Origin: Aquipuribacter hungaricus
Lineage (GTDB): Bacteria > Actinomycetota > Actinomycetes > Actinomycetales > JBBAYJ01
Length of the DNA: 64,000 bases
Strand: one strand, 5' to 3'
NCBI RefSeq assembly: GCF_042663885.1
Contig: NZ_JBHSXV010000001.1
The notes below the pieces were generated by a model, which saw nothing but the letters and a program-made list of their open reading frames with translations, did not search any database and had not been told where the DNA came from. Made by a program: the position numbers and the translations under genes. Shown here in pieces: positions 32,772-42,188 of this stretch. The first letter of the stretch is position 1; each line of letters starts with the position of its first letter.

Positions 32772-34931
32772 ATGAGCGTGCGCGCGCGCGTCGCCGTCGC
32801 GCTCGTCGTGGCCGCCGTCGTGCCGATCCTCGGGGTCTTCGGCGTGGTCGGCGTGCTGCTCCCGAGCTCGGTCGGCTTCAAGGACGAGCAGCGGCTCCAC
32901 GAGGCCGCCACCGCGACCGCCTCGCTGCTGGCCCGCGACTGCGAGGCCGTGGCGGAGCGGGCCGCGCTGGTGGCGTCCCAGCTGCTCGTGGCGGTCTCGA
33001 CCACGCCGGACGGCAGCCGCGAGCCGGACGTGATCGCCCGCGAGGCGGCGCAGGGGGTGACGGAGCGGCTCGCCCAGGACGGCTGGCTGCTCCTCGTCCT
33101 CGACGCCCAGGGGCAGGTGGTGGTGGCCCAGGGGGCCGAGCCGGGCCAGCAGGTCGACGCCGGGGTCGCCGACGACCGCTCGTGCAGCGAGGGGGCGCTC
33201 GGGTCGCCCGCGTCGCTCACGGCCAGGACCGGGTTCGCCGGCGAGAACTCCGAGGGTCAGCCGGAAGGGCTGGGGTCCGTCGTCGTCTCGGCACCCGTCG
33301 ACGAGGCCTACCTCGCGTCCCTCGGCGAGCAGGTGGGCCTGACGGGGCGGCTGGGTGTCGTGGCCGACGGGGCCCTCGTGGCCTCCGGTGGCGACAGCCC
33401 GCTGGGCCGCGAGGAAGGCGACGAGCGCGAGCTCGCGGCCGAGCGGGAGGAGCTCGAGCAGGAGCTGGTCACCGAGGCCAGCAGTCCGAGGCTGCTCCAG
33501 GACGACGTCGTGAACATCGTCGGCGACACCGTCGGGGACCAGCCCTTCGTCGTCGCGGCGACGCCGCTCGGGGACGTCGAGGTCGTGGCGGTCGGCCGCG
33601 CTCCTACGTCGATCGACCGCAACCTCGCCCTCGCCTTCGTCGCCACCGCCTTCGGCACCGCCGCCCTGGTGTGGCTGCTGTCGGCGTCCCTGACCCGCCC
33701 GCTCACCGAGCTGGCCGAGCTCGCCCGCCGCATCGCCGCCGGCGACGACCTGCCCGCCGAGGCCTCCACCGACGGCGCGGCCGACGCCGACGCCGACGTC
33801 CAGGGCGTCTCCGCCGTGCTCGGGTCGCTCGCCCGGGACCTGCGCGCGAGCGAGGCCGACGCCCAGCGGCGGCGCGGGGCGTTCCTCGACGCGTTCGGCC
33901 GCTTCGGCGACGCCCTGCAGCAGACCCACGACCGCGACGGCCTGCTCCAGACCGTCCTGCAGGCGGCGCTGCTCGCGGCCGACGCCCCCATGGGCCTCGC
34001 GCTGCACCACGACCGGAGCTCCCGGCTCAGCAAGCGGGAGCTGTCCCTGCGCGCCCGCAGCCGCGGCGACGGCCCCACGACGCTCGACGACCTCACCCGG
34101 CGGACGCTGCTCGAGGTCGCCGAGCGCGCGCTGCTCGAGCGGACGGTCATCGAGGTGCCCGGGGACGACGAGCGCGGGCCGGTCCTCGCGGTCCCGCTCG
34201 GCAGCTCCAGCCGCCCTCTGGGCGCCGTGGTCGTCGCCCGCGAGGTCGGGGAGCCGGGCTACGACGCCGTCGCGTTCGAGGCGATCGGCGCGCTCGCGGG
34301 CAACGCCGGCACGGCCCTGGCCAACATTAAGGAGCACCAGGAGGTCGAGCGGCTGTCGGTCACCGACCCGCTCACCGGCGTCAACAACTTCCGGCACCTG
34401 TCGACCATGCTCGCCCGCGAGATGGAGCGGGCCACCCGGTTCGGGCACCCGCTCGGCGTGCTCATGCTCGACATCGACCGGTTCAAGCCCGTCAACGACA
34501 CCTACGGCCACGCCGCGGGCGACGCGGTCCTGCGCGAGCTCGCCCGCCGGGTCAAGGAGTGCGTGCGCGAGGTCGACACGGTCGCCCGCTACGGCGGCGA
34601 GGAGTTCGCCCTGCTGCTGCCCGAGACCGACCTGGACGGGGCGGAGCGCCTGGCCGGCCGCGTCCTGACCGCGATCCGGTCGGAGCGGTTCCGCCTGCCG
34701 GACGGGACGCTGCGGCAGATCACCGCCTCCATGGGGGTCGCGGGCTTCCCGCACCACGGCGACACCGCGACCGCGGTCATGGGCGCGGCCGACGCTGCCC
34801 TGTACCGCGCCAAGACCGGCGGCCGGGACCGGGTCGAGGTCGCCCGCAGCCCGGAGGAGCTCACCGCCGGGTCGGCGCCCTCGGCCGGGGGTCCCGGTCT
34901 CGGCTCCCCGGAGCGCGACCTCGCCCCATAG
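32772..34931 (+). CDS. Membrane-bound diguanylate cyclase (GAF-GGDEF)
   Basis: A 719-residue sensor enzyme. An N-terminal helix (VAVALVVAAVVPILGVFGVVGVLL) and a second helix (LALAFVATAFGTAALVWLLSA, about 282-302) bracket an outside sensor domain; a HAMP-like segment and a GAF-type region follow. The GGDEF domain has GGEEF at 608-612 and an inhibitory RxxD site at 599-602, both intact, so c-di-GMP synthesis with product inhibition is expected. ATG preceded by GGGAGG. Confidence 0.93.
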   Translation: MSVRARVAVALVVAAVVPILGVFGVVGVLLPSSVGFKDEQRLHEAATATASLLARDCEAVAERAALVASQLLVAVSTTPDGSREPDVIAREAAQGVTERLAQDGWLLLVLDAQGQVVVAQGAEPGQQVDAGVADDRSCSEGALGSPASLTARTGFAGENSEGQPEGLGSVVVSAPVDEAYLASLGEQVGLTGRLGVVADGALVASGGDSPLGREEGDERELAAEREELEQELVTEASSPRLLQDDVVNIVGDTVGDQPFVVAATPLGDVEVVAVGRAPTSIDRNLALAFVATAFGTAALVWLLSASLTRPLTELAELARRIAAGDDLPAEASTDGAADADADVQGVSAVLGSLARDLRASEADAQRRRGAFLDAFGRFGDALQQTHDRDGLLQTVLQAALLAADAPMGLALHHDRSSRLSKRELSLRARSRGDGPTTLDDLTRRTLLEVAERALLERTVIEVPGDDERGPVLAVPLGSSSRPLGAVVVAREVGEPGYDAVAFEAIGALAGNAGTALANIKEHQEVERLSVTDPLTGVNNFRHLSTMLAREMERATRFGHPLGVLMLDIDRFKPVNDTYGHAAGDAVLRELARRVKECVREVDTVARYGGEEFALLLPETDLDGAERLAGRVLTAIRSERFRLPDGTLRQITASMGVAGFPHHGDTATAVMGAADAALYRAKTGGRDRVEVARSPEELTAGSAPSAGGPGLGSPERDLAP

Positions 34932-34940
34932 GGTCCTGCC

Positions 34941-35882
34941 ATGACGTCGAGCACACCCTCCATCCCCGGCCAGGACACCGTCGGACGGCGCACCACCAAG
35001 GCCGTCATCCCCGCCGCGGGGCTCGGGACCCGGTTCCTGCCGGCGACCAAGGCCACGCCCAAGGAGATGCTCCCGGTCGTCGACCGGCCGGCCATCCAGT
35101 ACGTCGTGGAGGAGGCGGTCGCCGCCGGGCTCGACGACGTCCTCATGATCACCGGCCGCAGCAAGCGCGCGCTCGAGGACCACTTCGACCGCAACGCCGA
35201 GCTCGAGAGCTCGCTGCAGGCCCAGGGCAAGGACGAGCTGCTGCGCCAGGTCCAGGCCTCGACCGACCTCGCCTCCATCCACTACGTCCGCCAGGGCGAC
35301 CCCCGCGGCCTCGGCCACGCCGTGCTGTGCGCCTCGCAGCACGTCGGCGACGAGCCGTTCGCCGTCCTGCTCGGTGACGACCTCATCGACCCGCGCGACC
35401 AGGTGCTGCCCCGCATGCTCGACGTCCAGGCCCGCTACGGCGGCAGCGTCGTCCTGCTGCTGGAGGTGCCGCAGGAGCAGATCTCCATGTACGGCTGCGC
35501 GGCCGTCACCGCGACCGGCGAGGACGACGTCGTCGAGGTCACCGGGCTGGTCGAGAAGCCCGCCGTCGCCGACGCGCCCAGCAACCTGGCGATCATCGGC
35601 CGCTACGCGCTGGACCCCGCGGTCTTCGAGGTCCTCCGCCAGACGCCGCTGGGCCGGGGCGGGGAGATCCAGCTGACCGACGCGCTGCAGACGCTGGCGA
35701 CCACCGAGGGCGAGGGCCACGGCGTGCGCGGCGTCGTCTTCCGCGGCCGCCGCTACGACACCGGGGACCGGCTGGACTACCTCAAGACCGTGGTCCGGCT
35801 CGCCGCCGAGCGCGACGACCTCGGCCCGGACTTCCGCGCCTGGCTCGACGAGTTCGTCGCCGAGGGCGGCACGCGCGCGTGA
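34941..35882 (+). CDS. galU: UTP-glucose-1-phosphate uridylyltransferase
   Basis: A 313-residue nucleotidyltransferase: VIPAAGLGTRFLPATKATPKEMLPVV (nucleotide loop, residues 16-41), IQYVVEEAVAAG, LGDDLID and VTGLVEKP are all present. It makes UDP-glucose for trehalose, glycogen and wall polysaccharides. The ATG is six bases after TAGGGT. It is the first gene of the galU-glp-moaC-mogA-rimJ-GLR cluster on the plus strand. Confidence 0.96.
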   Translation: MTSSTPSIPGQDTVGRRTTKAVIPAAGLGTRFLPATKATPKEMLPVVDRPAIQYVVEEAVAAGLDDVLMITGRSKRALEDHFDRNAELESSLQAQGKDELLRQVQASTDLASIHYVRQGDPRGLGHAVLCASQHVGDEPFAVLLGDDLIDPRDQVLPRMLDVQARYGGSVVLLLEVPQEQISMYGCAAVTATGEDDVVEVTGLVEKPAVADAPSNLAIIGRYALDPAVFEVLRQTPLGRGGEIQLTDALQTLATTEGEGHGVRGVVFRGRRYDTGDRLDYLKTVVRLAAERDDLGPDFRAWLDEFVAEGGTRA

Positions 35883-35958
35883 CCCGCGGGCGGGCGCGGG
35901 GGCGGGCGGGGCACGACGGGCCCGCCCGTCCTGGCGCCTGCCCGGGCACGGGGGCGGC

Positions 35959-37239
35959 ATGAGCACCCCGGTGCCCACGGGCGACCTGTTCCCGGTCGAC
36001 CAGCACGCGGCGGACTGCCTGGCCGTCCTGCGCCCGCTGGAGCCGGTGCGGCTGCCGCTGCTGCAGGCCCTGGACCGGGTGCTCGCCGAGGACGTCGTCG
36101 CGACCGCACCGCTGCCCGGGGACGACAACTCCGCCATGGACGGCTACGCCGTGCACTGCGACGACGTGGCGACCGCCTCGGTCGACACCCCCGTCATGCT
36201 GCCCGTGGTCGGCGACGTCGCCGCGGGCGGGCCCGACCCGGCACCGCTGGCACGGGGCACCGCCGTGCGTATCATGACCGGGGGGCTCATCCCCGCCGGC
36301 GCGGACGGCATCGTCCCGGTCGAGCTGACCGACGGCGGCGTCACCTCCGTGCGGCTGCGTGCCCCCGCCTCGCCCGGGCGCTACGTCCGACACGCCGGCG
36401 ACGACGTCGCGGTGGGGGAGACGGTGCTGCGCGCCGGTGCCCGCCTGGGCCCGCGGCAGCTGTCGCTCGCCGCCGCGGTGGGGCGCGGCGAGCTGCTCGT
36501 CCGCGCCGTGCCGCGCGTCGTGGTGGTGTCCACCGGCGACGAGGTCGTCGAGCCCGGCGGCGAGCTGCTGCCCGGCCAGGTCTTCGACTCCAACGGTGTC
36601 GGGCTCACCGCGTCGGCCGCCGAGCTCGGCTGCGCCGCCGAGCGCGTCGGCGCGGTCCGGGACGACGCGGCGGGGCTCGCCGCCGTCATCGAGGCCGCCG
36701 TCGCCCGGGCAGACGTCCTCATCACCTCCGGCGGGGTGTCCGCGGGCGCCTTCGACGTGGTCAAGGCCCTGCTGCGCCGGACCGGGACCGTGCAGTTCCG
36801 CAAGGTGGCCGTCCAGCCGGGCATGCCCCAGGGCGTCGGCGTCCTCGGCGAGGGGCGCGTGCCGGTGTACTGCCTGCCCGGCAACCCGGTGAGCTCGATG
36901 GTGTCCTTCGAGGTCTTCGTCCGCCCCGCGCTGCGGACCCTGCTCGGCGAGGACCAGCCCGGGCACCGGGTCGTCCGCGCCGCGGCGGGGCGCGGCTGGT
37001 CGGCGCCGGCGGGCAAGCGGCAGTACGCCCGCGTGCTCCTGCGACCGGTGGACCCGGACGGCCACGAGCACCCCGACCCCACCGTCACGCACCTCTGCAC
37101 CCCCGTCGGCGGGCAGGGCAGCCACCTCGTCGCGGACCTGTCGACGGCGGATGCGCTCGCGCTCGTGCCCGAGGACGTCACGGCGGTCGTGCCCGGCCAG
37201 GTGCTGGACTGCCTCGTCCTGGGCAGGGTGAGGTCGTGA
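35959..37239 (+). CDS. glp: MoeA/Glp, molybdopterin molybdenumtransferase-like gephyrin homologue
   Basis: A 426-residue protein. Blocks: AMDGYAV, TGGLIPAGADGIVPVE, VVVSTGDEVVEPGGEL, TSGGVSAGAFDVVKALL and YCLPGNPVSSMVSFEVFVRPAL. In actinobacteria the copy in this position (between galU and rimJ) is the gephyrin-like Glp, which in Corynebacterium binds FtsZ and the membrane receptor GLR to coordinate division and polar growth. Whether this protein also inserts molybdenum cannot be told; adjacency to moaC and mogA suggests it may. The stop overlaps moaC (GTGA). Confidence 0.9.
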   Translation: MSTPVPTGDLFPVDQHAADCLAVLRPLEPVRLPLLQALDRVLAEDVVATAPLPGDDNSAMDGYAVHCDDVATASVDTPVMLPVVGDVAAGGPDPAPLARGTAVRIMTGGLIPAGADGIVPVELTDGGVTSVRLRAPASPGRYVRHAGDDVAVGETVLRAGARLGPRQLSLAAAVGRGELLVRAVPRVVVVSTGDEVVEPGGELLPGQVFDSNGVGLTASAAELGCAAERVGAVRDDAAGLAAVIEAAVARADVLITSGGVSAGAFDVVKALLRRTGTVQFRKVAVQPGMPQGVGVLGEGRVPVYCLPGNPVSSMVSFEVFVRPALRTLLGEDQPGHRVVRAAAGRGWSAPAGKRQYARVLLRPVDPDGHEHPDPTVTHLCTPVGGQGSHLVADLSTADALALVPEDVTAVVPGQVLDCLVLGRVRS

Positions 37240-37730
37240 CCGGTCAGCAGGACGCGCCCAGGCAGGGCTTCACCCACGTCGACGCCTCGGGCGCGGCCCG
37301 CATGGTCGACGTCAGCGCCAAGGCCGTCACCGTGCGGGAGGCCACGGCCACCGGCCTGGTCCGCTGCTCGCCCGCCGTGGTGCAGGCGCTGCGCGACGAC
37401 GCGGTGCCCAAGGGCGACGTGCTCGCCGTGGCCCGCATCGCGGGGATCCAGGCGACCAAGCGCACCCCGGAGCTGGTGCCGCTCGCGCACCCGGTCGCGG
37501 TGCACGGTGTCGTCATGGACGTGGAGGTCGTCGAGCAGGGGGTGGCGCTGCGGGCGACGGTCCGCACCGCCGAGCGCACCGGGGTCGAGATGGAGGCGCT
37601 GACGGCCGTCGCGGTCGCCGGGCTCGCGGTGGTCGACATGGTCAAGGCGCTCGACCGGTACAGCGAGATCACCGACGTGCGGGTGGTGGCCAAGAGCGGG
37701 GGGCGGTCGGGTGGCTGGGTCCGGGAGTGA
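37236..37730 (+). CDS. moaC: Cyclic pyranopterin monophosphate synthase
   Basis: A 164-residue enzyme with the MoaC signatures THVDASGAARMVDVSAKAVTVREA, KGDVLAVARIAGIQATKRTPELVPLAHP and MEALTAVAVAGLAVVDMVKA. It completes the first ring-forming step of molybdopterin synthesis with MoaA. GTG start overlapping the glp stop by four bases; mogA overlaps its end by 20 bases, so translation is probably coupled. Confidence 0.96.
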   Translation: MTGQQDAPRQGFTHVDASGAARMVDVSAKAVTVREATATGLVRCSPAVVQALRDDAVPKGDVLAVARIAGIQATKRTPELVPLAHPVAVHGVVMDVEVVEQGVALRATVRTAERTGVEMEALTAVAVAGLAVVDMVKALDRYSEITDVRVVAKSGGRSGGWVRE

Positions 37731-38259
37731 GGAGCACGTGCCCGGGCGCCCGGAGCTGACCAGCGGCACCGCGCGCGTCGTCACCGTGTCCACCTCGGCG
37801 GCGGCCGGCTGGGCGGCGGACAGGTCCGGCCCGGTGCTCGTCGACGGTCTGCGCGCCCTCGGCCTGCACACCCCCGACCCGGTCGTGGTGGCCGACGGCG
37901 ACGCGGTCGGCCGCGCCCTGAGGGCGTGCCTGCGCGAGGACGTCGACGTCGTCCTGCTCACCGGCGGCACCGGGCTGACCGCCGACGACACCACCCCCGA
38001 GCAGGTGCTGCCGCTGCTGGGCACCCTGGTCCCCGGCATCCCCGAGGCGCTGCGCGCGGACGGCGTCAGGCGCGGCGTCGCCACGGCGGTGCTGTCCCGC
38101 GGGATCGCGGGCGTGGCCGGCCGGACGCTCGTCGTGACGCTGCCGGGCTCCACCGGCGCCTGCCGCGACGCGCTCGAGGTCCTCGGGCCTCTGCTGCCGC
38201 ACGTGCTGCGGATGCTCGCCGGGACGACCGCCCACCCGCACGGCAGGGGGGAGGCGTGA
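37711..38259 (+). CDS. mogA: MoaB/MogA-type molybdopterin adenylyltransferase
   Basis: A 182-residue protein with LLTGGTGLTADDTTPEQVLPLL and VVTLPGSTGACRDALEVLGPLLPHVL, the molybdopterin-binding loops of the MogA/MoaB family. It would adenylylate molybdopterin before molybdenum insertion. Start GTG at 37711 (or GTG at 37738). The last codons overlap the next gene's start (GTGA). Confidence 0.93.
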   Translation: MAGSGSEEHVPGRPELTSGTARVVTVSTSAAAGWAADRSGPVLVDGLRALGLHTPDPVVVADGDAVGRALRACLREDVDVVLLTGGTGLTADDTTPEQVLPLLGTLVPGIPEALRADGVRRGVATAVLSRGIAGVAGRTLVVTLPGSTGACRDALEVLGPLLPHVLRMLAGTTAHPHGRGEA

Positions 38260-38873
38260 GGACCTGGCCGGTCGAGCTGCGCCACGGCCAGGTGCTGCTG
38301 CGGCCGCTGCGCCGGCGGGACCTCGTCGCCTGGAACGACGTGCAGCTGCGCAACCGGGAGTGGCTGCGGCCGTGGGAGGCGACCTCGCCCGACGGCGGGG
38401 TCCCGCCGACCTTCGCGCAGATGGTCGCCAGCCTGCGCCGGCAGGCCAAGGAGGGCCGCGCCATGCCCTTCGTCATCGAGGTCGACGGCCGGCTGCGCGG
38501 GCAGGTGACGGTGTCGTCCATCGCCTGGGGGGCCTTCCGCAGCGGCAGCGTCGGCTACTGGGTCGACCAGGCCGTCGCCGGGCGCGGGATCGTGCCGTGC
38601 GCGGTGGCCCTGACGGTCGACCACTGCCTCGCGGTGGGGCTCAACCGGCTCGAGGTGAACATCCGGCCGGAGAACGGACCGAGCCTCGCGGTGGCCCGCA
38701 AGCTGGGGCTGCGCGAGGAGGGCCTGCGGCGCCGGCTGCTCCACATCGACGGCGACTGGCGCGACCACCTGAGCTTCGCGGTGACCGCCGACGAGGTCCC
38801 GGACGGCCTGCACGCACGGTTCCACGCGGGCGGTGCGGGCCCCGGCCAGGAGCAGGTCGCGACACGCACCTGA
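38256..38873 (+). CDS. GNAT acetyltransferase (RimJ-like)
   Basis: A 205-residue protein: VLLRPLRRRDLVAWNDVQLRNREWLRPWEAT at the N-terminus, GYWVDQAVAGRGI (acetyl-CoA loop) and LNRLEVNIRPENGPSLAVARKLGLREEG in the C-terminal half are the RimJ/RimL type. These acetylate ribosomal-protein N-termini. In actinobacteria this gene is a conserved neighbour of glp. GTG start overlaps mogA. Confidence 0.93.
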   Translation: MRTWPVELRHGQVLLRPLRRRDLVAWNDVQLRNREWLRPWEATSPDGGVPPTFAQMVASLRRQAKEGRAMPFVIEVDGRLRGQVTVSSIAWGAFRSGSVGYWVDQAVAGRGIVPCAVALTVDHCLAVGLNRLEVNIRPENGPSLAVARKLGLREEGLRRRLLHIDGDWRDHLSFAVTADEVPDGLHARFHAGGAGPGQEQVATRT

Positions 38874-38913
38874 GGTGCGGGGCGGGGGCGCCCGGCGCAC
38901 CTACGGTCGTCGG

Positions 38914-39795
38914 GTGCCGACCGGCGGGATCATCTTCCTCACCATCCTCGCGCTGTGGGCCTTCTACCTGGTCCCGGTGCTCGTCAAGGAGCGCGCCTCG
39001 CGCCTGGACAGCCGCGCGGGCGACCGCACGTCGCCCGCGGTGCGGGTGCTCCAGCGGCCCCCGGCGCAGCGCCCGTCGCACCGGGTGGTGCTGACCGCGG
39101 ACCGCCCCGTCGTGTCCGACGACCTGCCGGCGCGCCCGACCCGCGACCTCGCCGTCCGGCTGCGCGCCGAGGCCCGCACCGCCCGGGTGGGCGTGCGCGC
39201 CCGTGCCCTGGCCGCCCTCGTCGGCGTCGCCGCGCTGCTCGTCGCCGGCGGGGCCACCGCGCTCGGCGCGCTGCCCGCGTGGACCGTCGTGGTGGCGGCC
39301 GTGTGGCTGGCCGCCGTGCTCGGCAGCGGTGCCGTCGCCGCGTCCGCCCGCCGCCGCGCCGCCGCCACCCCTGTCGGCCCCGGCGTGACGCTGCCGCCGC
39401 GGGCGCACCGCGTGGCCACCGAGGTGTTCGACGGCCGGGTCGCCCGCCTGTCCGCCCCGTCGGCCCCCGCGGCCCGTCCCGCCGCCCGCACCGCGCAGCC
39501 CGCCGCGGCGCCGGTCGGGGAGCCGTGGACGCCGGTCGAGGTCCCCGCCCCCGTGTACGCCTCCAAGCCCGTCAGCCACCGTCCGCCGACGCTGCCCTGG
39601 TCCATGCCGCCCGCCGCGCAGGACGAGGCCGCCGTCGACGCGCACGGGACCGGCCTGCAGGACGGCGACCGCGCCGGCGTCGCAGCGGGCTCCGCCGCCG
39701 GCCAGCTCGTCGAGCGCGTCGAGCACGACGAGCACGACGAGCACGACGAGCACGACGGCGGGCACCTCGACGTGCGCCGCAGCGCCACGGCCTGA
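38914..39795 (+). CDS. SepX/GLR-like divisome membrane protein
   Basis: A 293-residue protein from a GTG six bases after TACGGT. The first helix GGIIFLTILALWAFYLVPVLVKER (residues about 4-27) resembles the start of Streptomyces SepX and Corynebacterium GLR. Two more helices (about 103-122, 126-145) follow a cytoplasmic loop, then a disordered Ala/Pro-rich tail ending in (EHD)n repeats. Position after galU-glp-rimJ matches GLR/SepX loci, which tether Glp/FtsZ or other division proteins to the membrane. Identification is by position and N-terminus, not by strong identity. Confidence 0.75.
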   Translation: MPTGGIIFLTILALWAFYLVPVLVKERASRLDSRAGDRTSPAVRVLQRPPAQRPSHRVVLTADRPVVSDDLPARPTRDLAVRLRAEARTARVGVRARALAALVGVAALLVAGGATALGALPAWTVVVAAVWLAAVLGSGAVAASARRRAAATPVGPGVTLPPRAHRVATEVFDGRVARLSAPSAPAARPAARTAQPAAAPVGEPWTPVEVPAPVYASKPVSHRPPTLPWSMPPAAQDEAAVDAHGTGLQDGDRAGVAAGSAAGQLVERVEHDEHDEHDEHDGGHLDVRRSATA

Positions 39796-39881
39796 GCCCG
39801 GGGCCGGCCCCGCGAGGGGCCTGCCGGGGGCTCAGGCGGGCGGGAGCACCGCCCGTCCGGTGCTAACCTCGGCGATCGCAA

Positions 39882-39956
<75 letters not shown>

Positions 39957-40006
39957 CGTACCGCTCATACCGGGCATCTCGCCCGCAGGTCGTCTAGCCT
40001 CGCCCG

Positions 40007-40204
40007 GTGCTCGACGTGGAGACCGTGCGGCTGCTCGGCTCCGTCGTGTGCCTGGTCCTCGCCGTGGTCACCATGACCCTCGGCCTGGTGTCCGGCGCGT
40101 ACCACCTGCCGCCGCACGACCGGGCGCGGCTGCGCGCGAGCGTGCCGCCGGCGCTCGCGGCGCTCGCCGGGGTCGTCGTCTTCCCCTGGGGGGCGATCGG
40201 CTGA
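40007..40204 (+). CDS. Small membrane protein
   Basis: A 65-residue protein, VRLLGSVVCLVLAVVTMTLGLVSGAYHLPPHDRAR then LAALAGVVVFPWGAIG: two helices. TAGCCT lies six bases before the GTG start, supporting expression. Function unknown; common small actinobacterial gene next to tRNAs. Confidence 0.65.
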   Translation: MLDVETVRLLGSVVCLVLAVVTMTLGLVSGAYHLPPHDRARLRASVPPALAALAGVVVFPWGAIG

Positions 40205-40270
40205 GGGGCTCCCGCCGCCGCCCGCGGGCTCGTTAACCTGCCGGACACACGGGCCTGGCAGGGTCTGCGG

Positions 40271-41392
40271 GTGGTCGTCGGGGGAGCGCGGGTCCGTGAG
40301 GCATGGCCGGACCTGGCCAAGGGTGTGTGCGTGAGCCTCGTGGTGCTGTGGCACGTGACGAGCAAGAGCCTGGGCGAGCTACCGGGCGCCGAGGCGTGGA
40401 CCGGGCCGTGGTCGATGCTCAGCGCGGTCCTCACGCCGTTCCGCATCCCGCTGTTCTTCGCCGTCTCGGGCTTCTTCGCGGCACGTGCCCTGACCCGGCC
40501 GTGGCCGACGGTGCGCCGCGCCCGGGTGCTCAACCCCTACTACCTGTACGCGCTCTGGCTCTGCGTGCACACGGCGGTGTTCTCCGTCGTCGCGCTGCGG
40601 ACGAACACGGCCCGGGACCCGCTGGAGCTGCTGCTGTACCTGCTCACCGGCGCCTCGAACCTCTGGTACCTGTACGCGCTGGCCGCCTACATGCTCCTGG
40701 CCCGCGCCGTCGTGCGGAGCCGGACCGCCTCCGTGGTCGCCGTCGCCCTCGCCGCGGTCGTCTGCGTCGTCGCCTACGCCGGCGTGCTGCCGTCCTGGGG
40801 CAACAGCGAGGGCCTGCTGCGCAACGTCGTGTTCTTCCTCGTGCCGGCGCTCGCGCCCCGCGTGCTGGAGCGGGCGGTCGCCGGCGCGTCCTGGCGGGTC
40901 CTCGGGCTCGCGGTCCTGGCGTTCCTCGTCTGCGCCGGGCTGCGGCTCGCGCTGGGCCCGTGGGCGGCCGTCCCCGCGGCCGTGACGGGCGTCTGGCTGG
41001 GGACCGTGGCCGCCGTCGTGGCCGGGTCGTGGCGGACCCTCGCCGGCGTGCGCTGGGTGGGCCGCCGGACCCTGCCGGTGTACGTGCTCCACCTGCCGGT
41101 CCTCGCGCTGCTGCACGCCGGGGTGCTGCGGGCCGCCCCCGCCCTGCCGGAGGTGCTGCTCGCCGTCTACCCGCTGGTGGCCACCGTGCTGCTGCTGGCC
41201 GTGTGCCTGGCGCTGCACGCCGGGCTGCAGCGGGCGGGGCTCGGCATCCTCTTCTCGCTGCCCGCGCCGGCGGACCGCGGGCGGACGACTGTCCACCCGC
41301 GCGGTGCGGGGGTCCCGGCCGCCCGTCAGCCCTCGCCGGTGGCCACCGGCCGGGACGGGTCGCTGCTCCACGCGGAGAACGAGCCGGCGTAG
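40271..41392 (+). CDS. Acyltransferase family 3 membrane protein
   Basis: A 373-residue protein with about ten helices. The N-terminus WPDLAKGVCVSLVVLWHVTSK (His in the first helix), IPLFFAVSGFFAARALTRP and RRVLNPYYLYALWL-like segment are typical of the OafA/AT3 acyltransferases that modify sugars of surface polymers. Its 3' end overlaps the 3' end of the convergent sulfurtransferase gene by 67 bases. Confidence 0.88.
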   Translation: MVVGGARVREAWPDLAKGVCVSLVVLWHVTSKSLGELPGAEAWTGPWSMLSAVLTPFRIPLFFAVSGFFAARALTRPWPTVRRARVLNPYYLYALWLCVHTAVFSVVALRTNTARDPLELLLYLLTGASNLWYLYALAAYMLLARAVVRSRTASVVAVALAAVVCVVAYAGVLPSWGNSEGLLRNVVFFLVPALAPRVLERAVAGASWRVLGLAVLAFLVCAGLRLALGPWAAVPAAVTGVWLGTVAAVVAGSWRTLAGVRWVGRRTLPVYVLHLPVLALLHAGVLRAAPALPEVLLAVYPLVATVLLLAVCLALHAGLQRAGLGILFSLPAPADRGRTTVHPRGAGVPAARQPSPVATGRDGSLLHAENEPA

Positions 41393-42150
41393 AGCCGCCC
41401 GGTGCCCAGCCCGGCGTGCTCGAGCAGCAGCAGGGTGTGGCACGCGGTGACGCCCGACCCGCACGAGGCGACGACGTCGGTGCCCGGCCCCACCCCGGCC
41501 GCGGCGAACCGCTCGCGCAGCGCGTCGACCGGCAGGACCGTGCCGTCGGGGGCCAGGGTCGTCGTGGCCGGCAGGCTGCGGGCGCCCGGGACGTGGCCGG
41601 CGCGGGGGTCGACCGGCTCCACCTCGCCGCGGTGGCGCTCGCCCGCGCGGGCGTCGAGCAGGACCGTGTGCCCGGCCTGCACGGCGGCGGCCACGCCGTC
41701 GCTGTCGACGAGCAGGTCCTCCGGCCACGGCCGCGGCCGGAACACCGCGGGCGGGCGCTCCGTCGCGGCGGTCGTCAGCCCGCCGCTCCAGGCGCCGATC
41801 CCGCCGTCGAGCAGCGCCGCCTCGTGGCCGGTCGCGCGCAGCAGCCACACCAGGCGCGCGGCCACCGTGCCGCCCGCGTCGTCGTAGGCGACGACCACGT
41901 CGTCCTCGCCGATGCCGAGGGACGCCATGCCCTCGGCCAGGACGGACGGCTCCGGCAGCGGGTGCCGGCCGTCGGTGGCCGCGCTTTGCCCGGCGAGCCA
42001 CCGCTCCAGGTCGACGAACACCGCCCCGGGCAGGTGCCCGGCCTCGTAGGCGGCCCGTCCGGACCGTCCGTCCAGGTACCACCGCACGTCGGCGAGGACC
42101 ACGTCCTCGCGCCCGGCCAGCCACTGCTCGTCCACCACGGGGGCCACCAC
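41326..42150 (-). CDS. Sulfurtransferase (rhodanese-type, thiosulfate/3-mercaptopyruvate)
   Basis: A 274-residue protein with two rhodanese domains. Domain 1 holds VDEQWLAGREDVVLADVRW and YDDAGGTVAARLVWLLR with no active Cys; domain 2 has the loop ASCGSGVTACH with Cys230 as the sulfur carrier. The CGSGVTA loop is the 3-mercaptopyruvate sulfurtransferase / SseA-like type. Start at a GTG-GTG pair (42150 or 42147). It passes sulfur to cyanide or thiols in the cytoplasm. Confidence 0.9.
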   Translation of the reverse strand: MVAPVVDEQWLAGREDVVLADVRWYLDGRSGRAAYEAGHLPGAVFVDLERWLAGQSAATDGRHPLPEPSVLAEGMASLGIGEDDVVVAYDDAGGTVAARLVWLLRATGHEAALLDGGIGAWSGGLTTAATERPPAVFRPRPWPEDLLVDSDGVAAAVQAGHTVLLDARAGERHRGEVEPVDPRAGHVPGARSLPATTTLAPDGTVLPVDALRERFAAAGVGPGTDVVASCGSGVTACHTLLLLEHAGLGTGRLYAGSFSAWSSDPSRPVATGEG

Positions 42151-42188
42151 GGGCCCATCCGACCACGGGTCCCCGTGCGGACGGGCGC

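Noticed and set aside
31842..36137. Very long minus-strand open frame upstream of the antiporter
   Set aside because: It is antisense to the diguanylate cyclase, galU and glp genes, which have clear family motifs. High GC keeps the opposite frame open.
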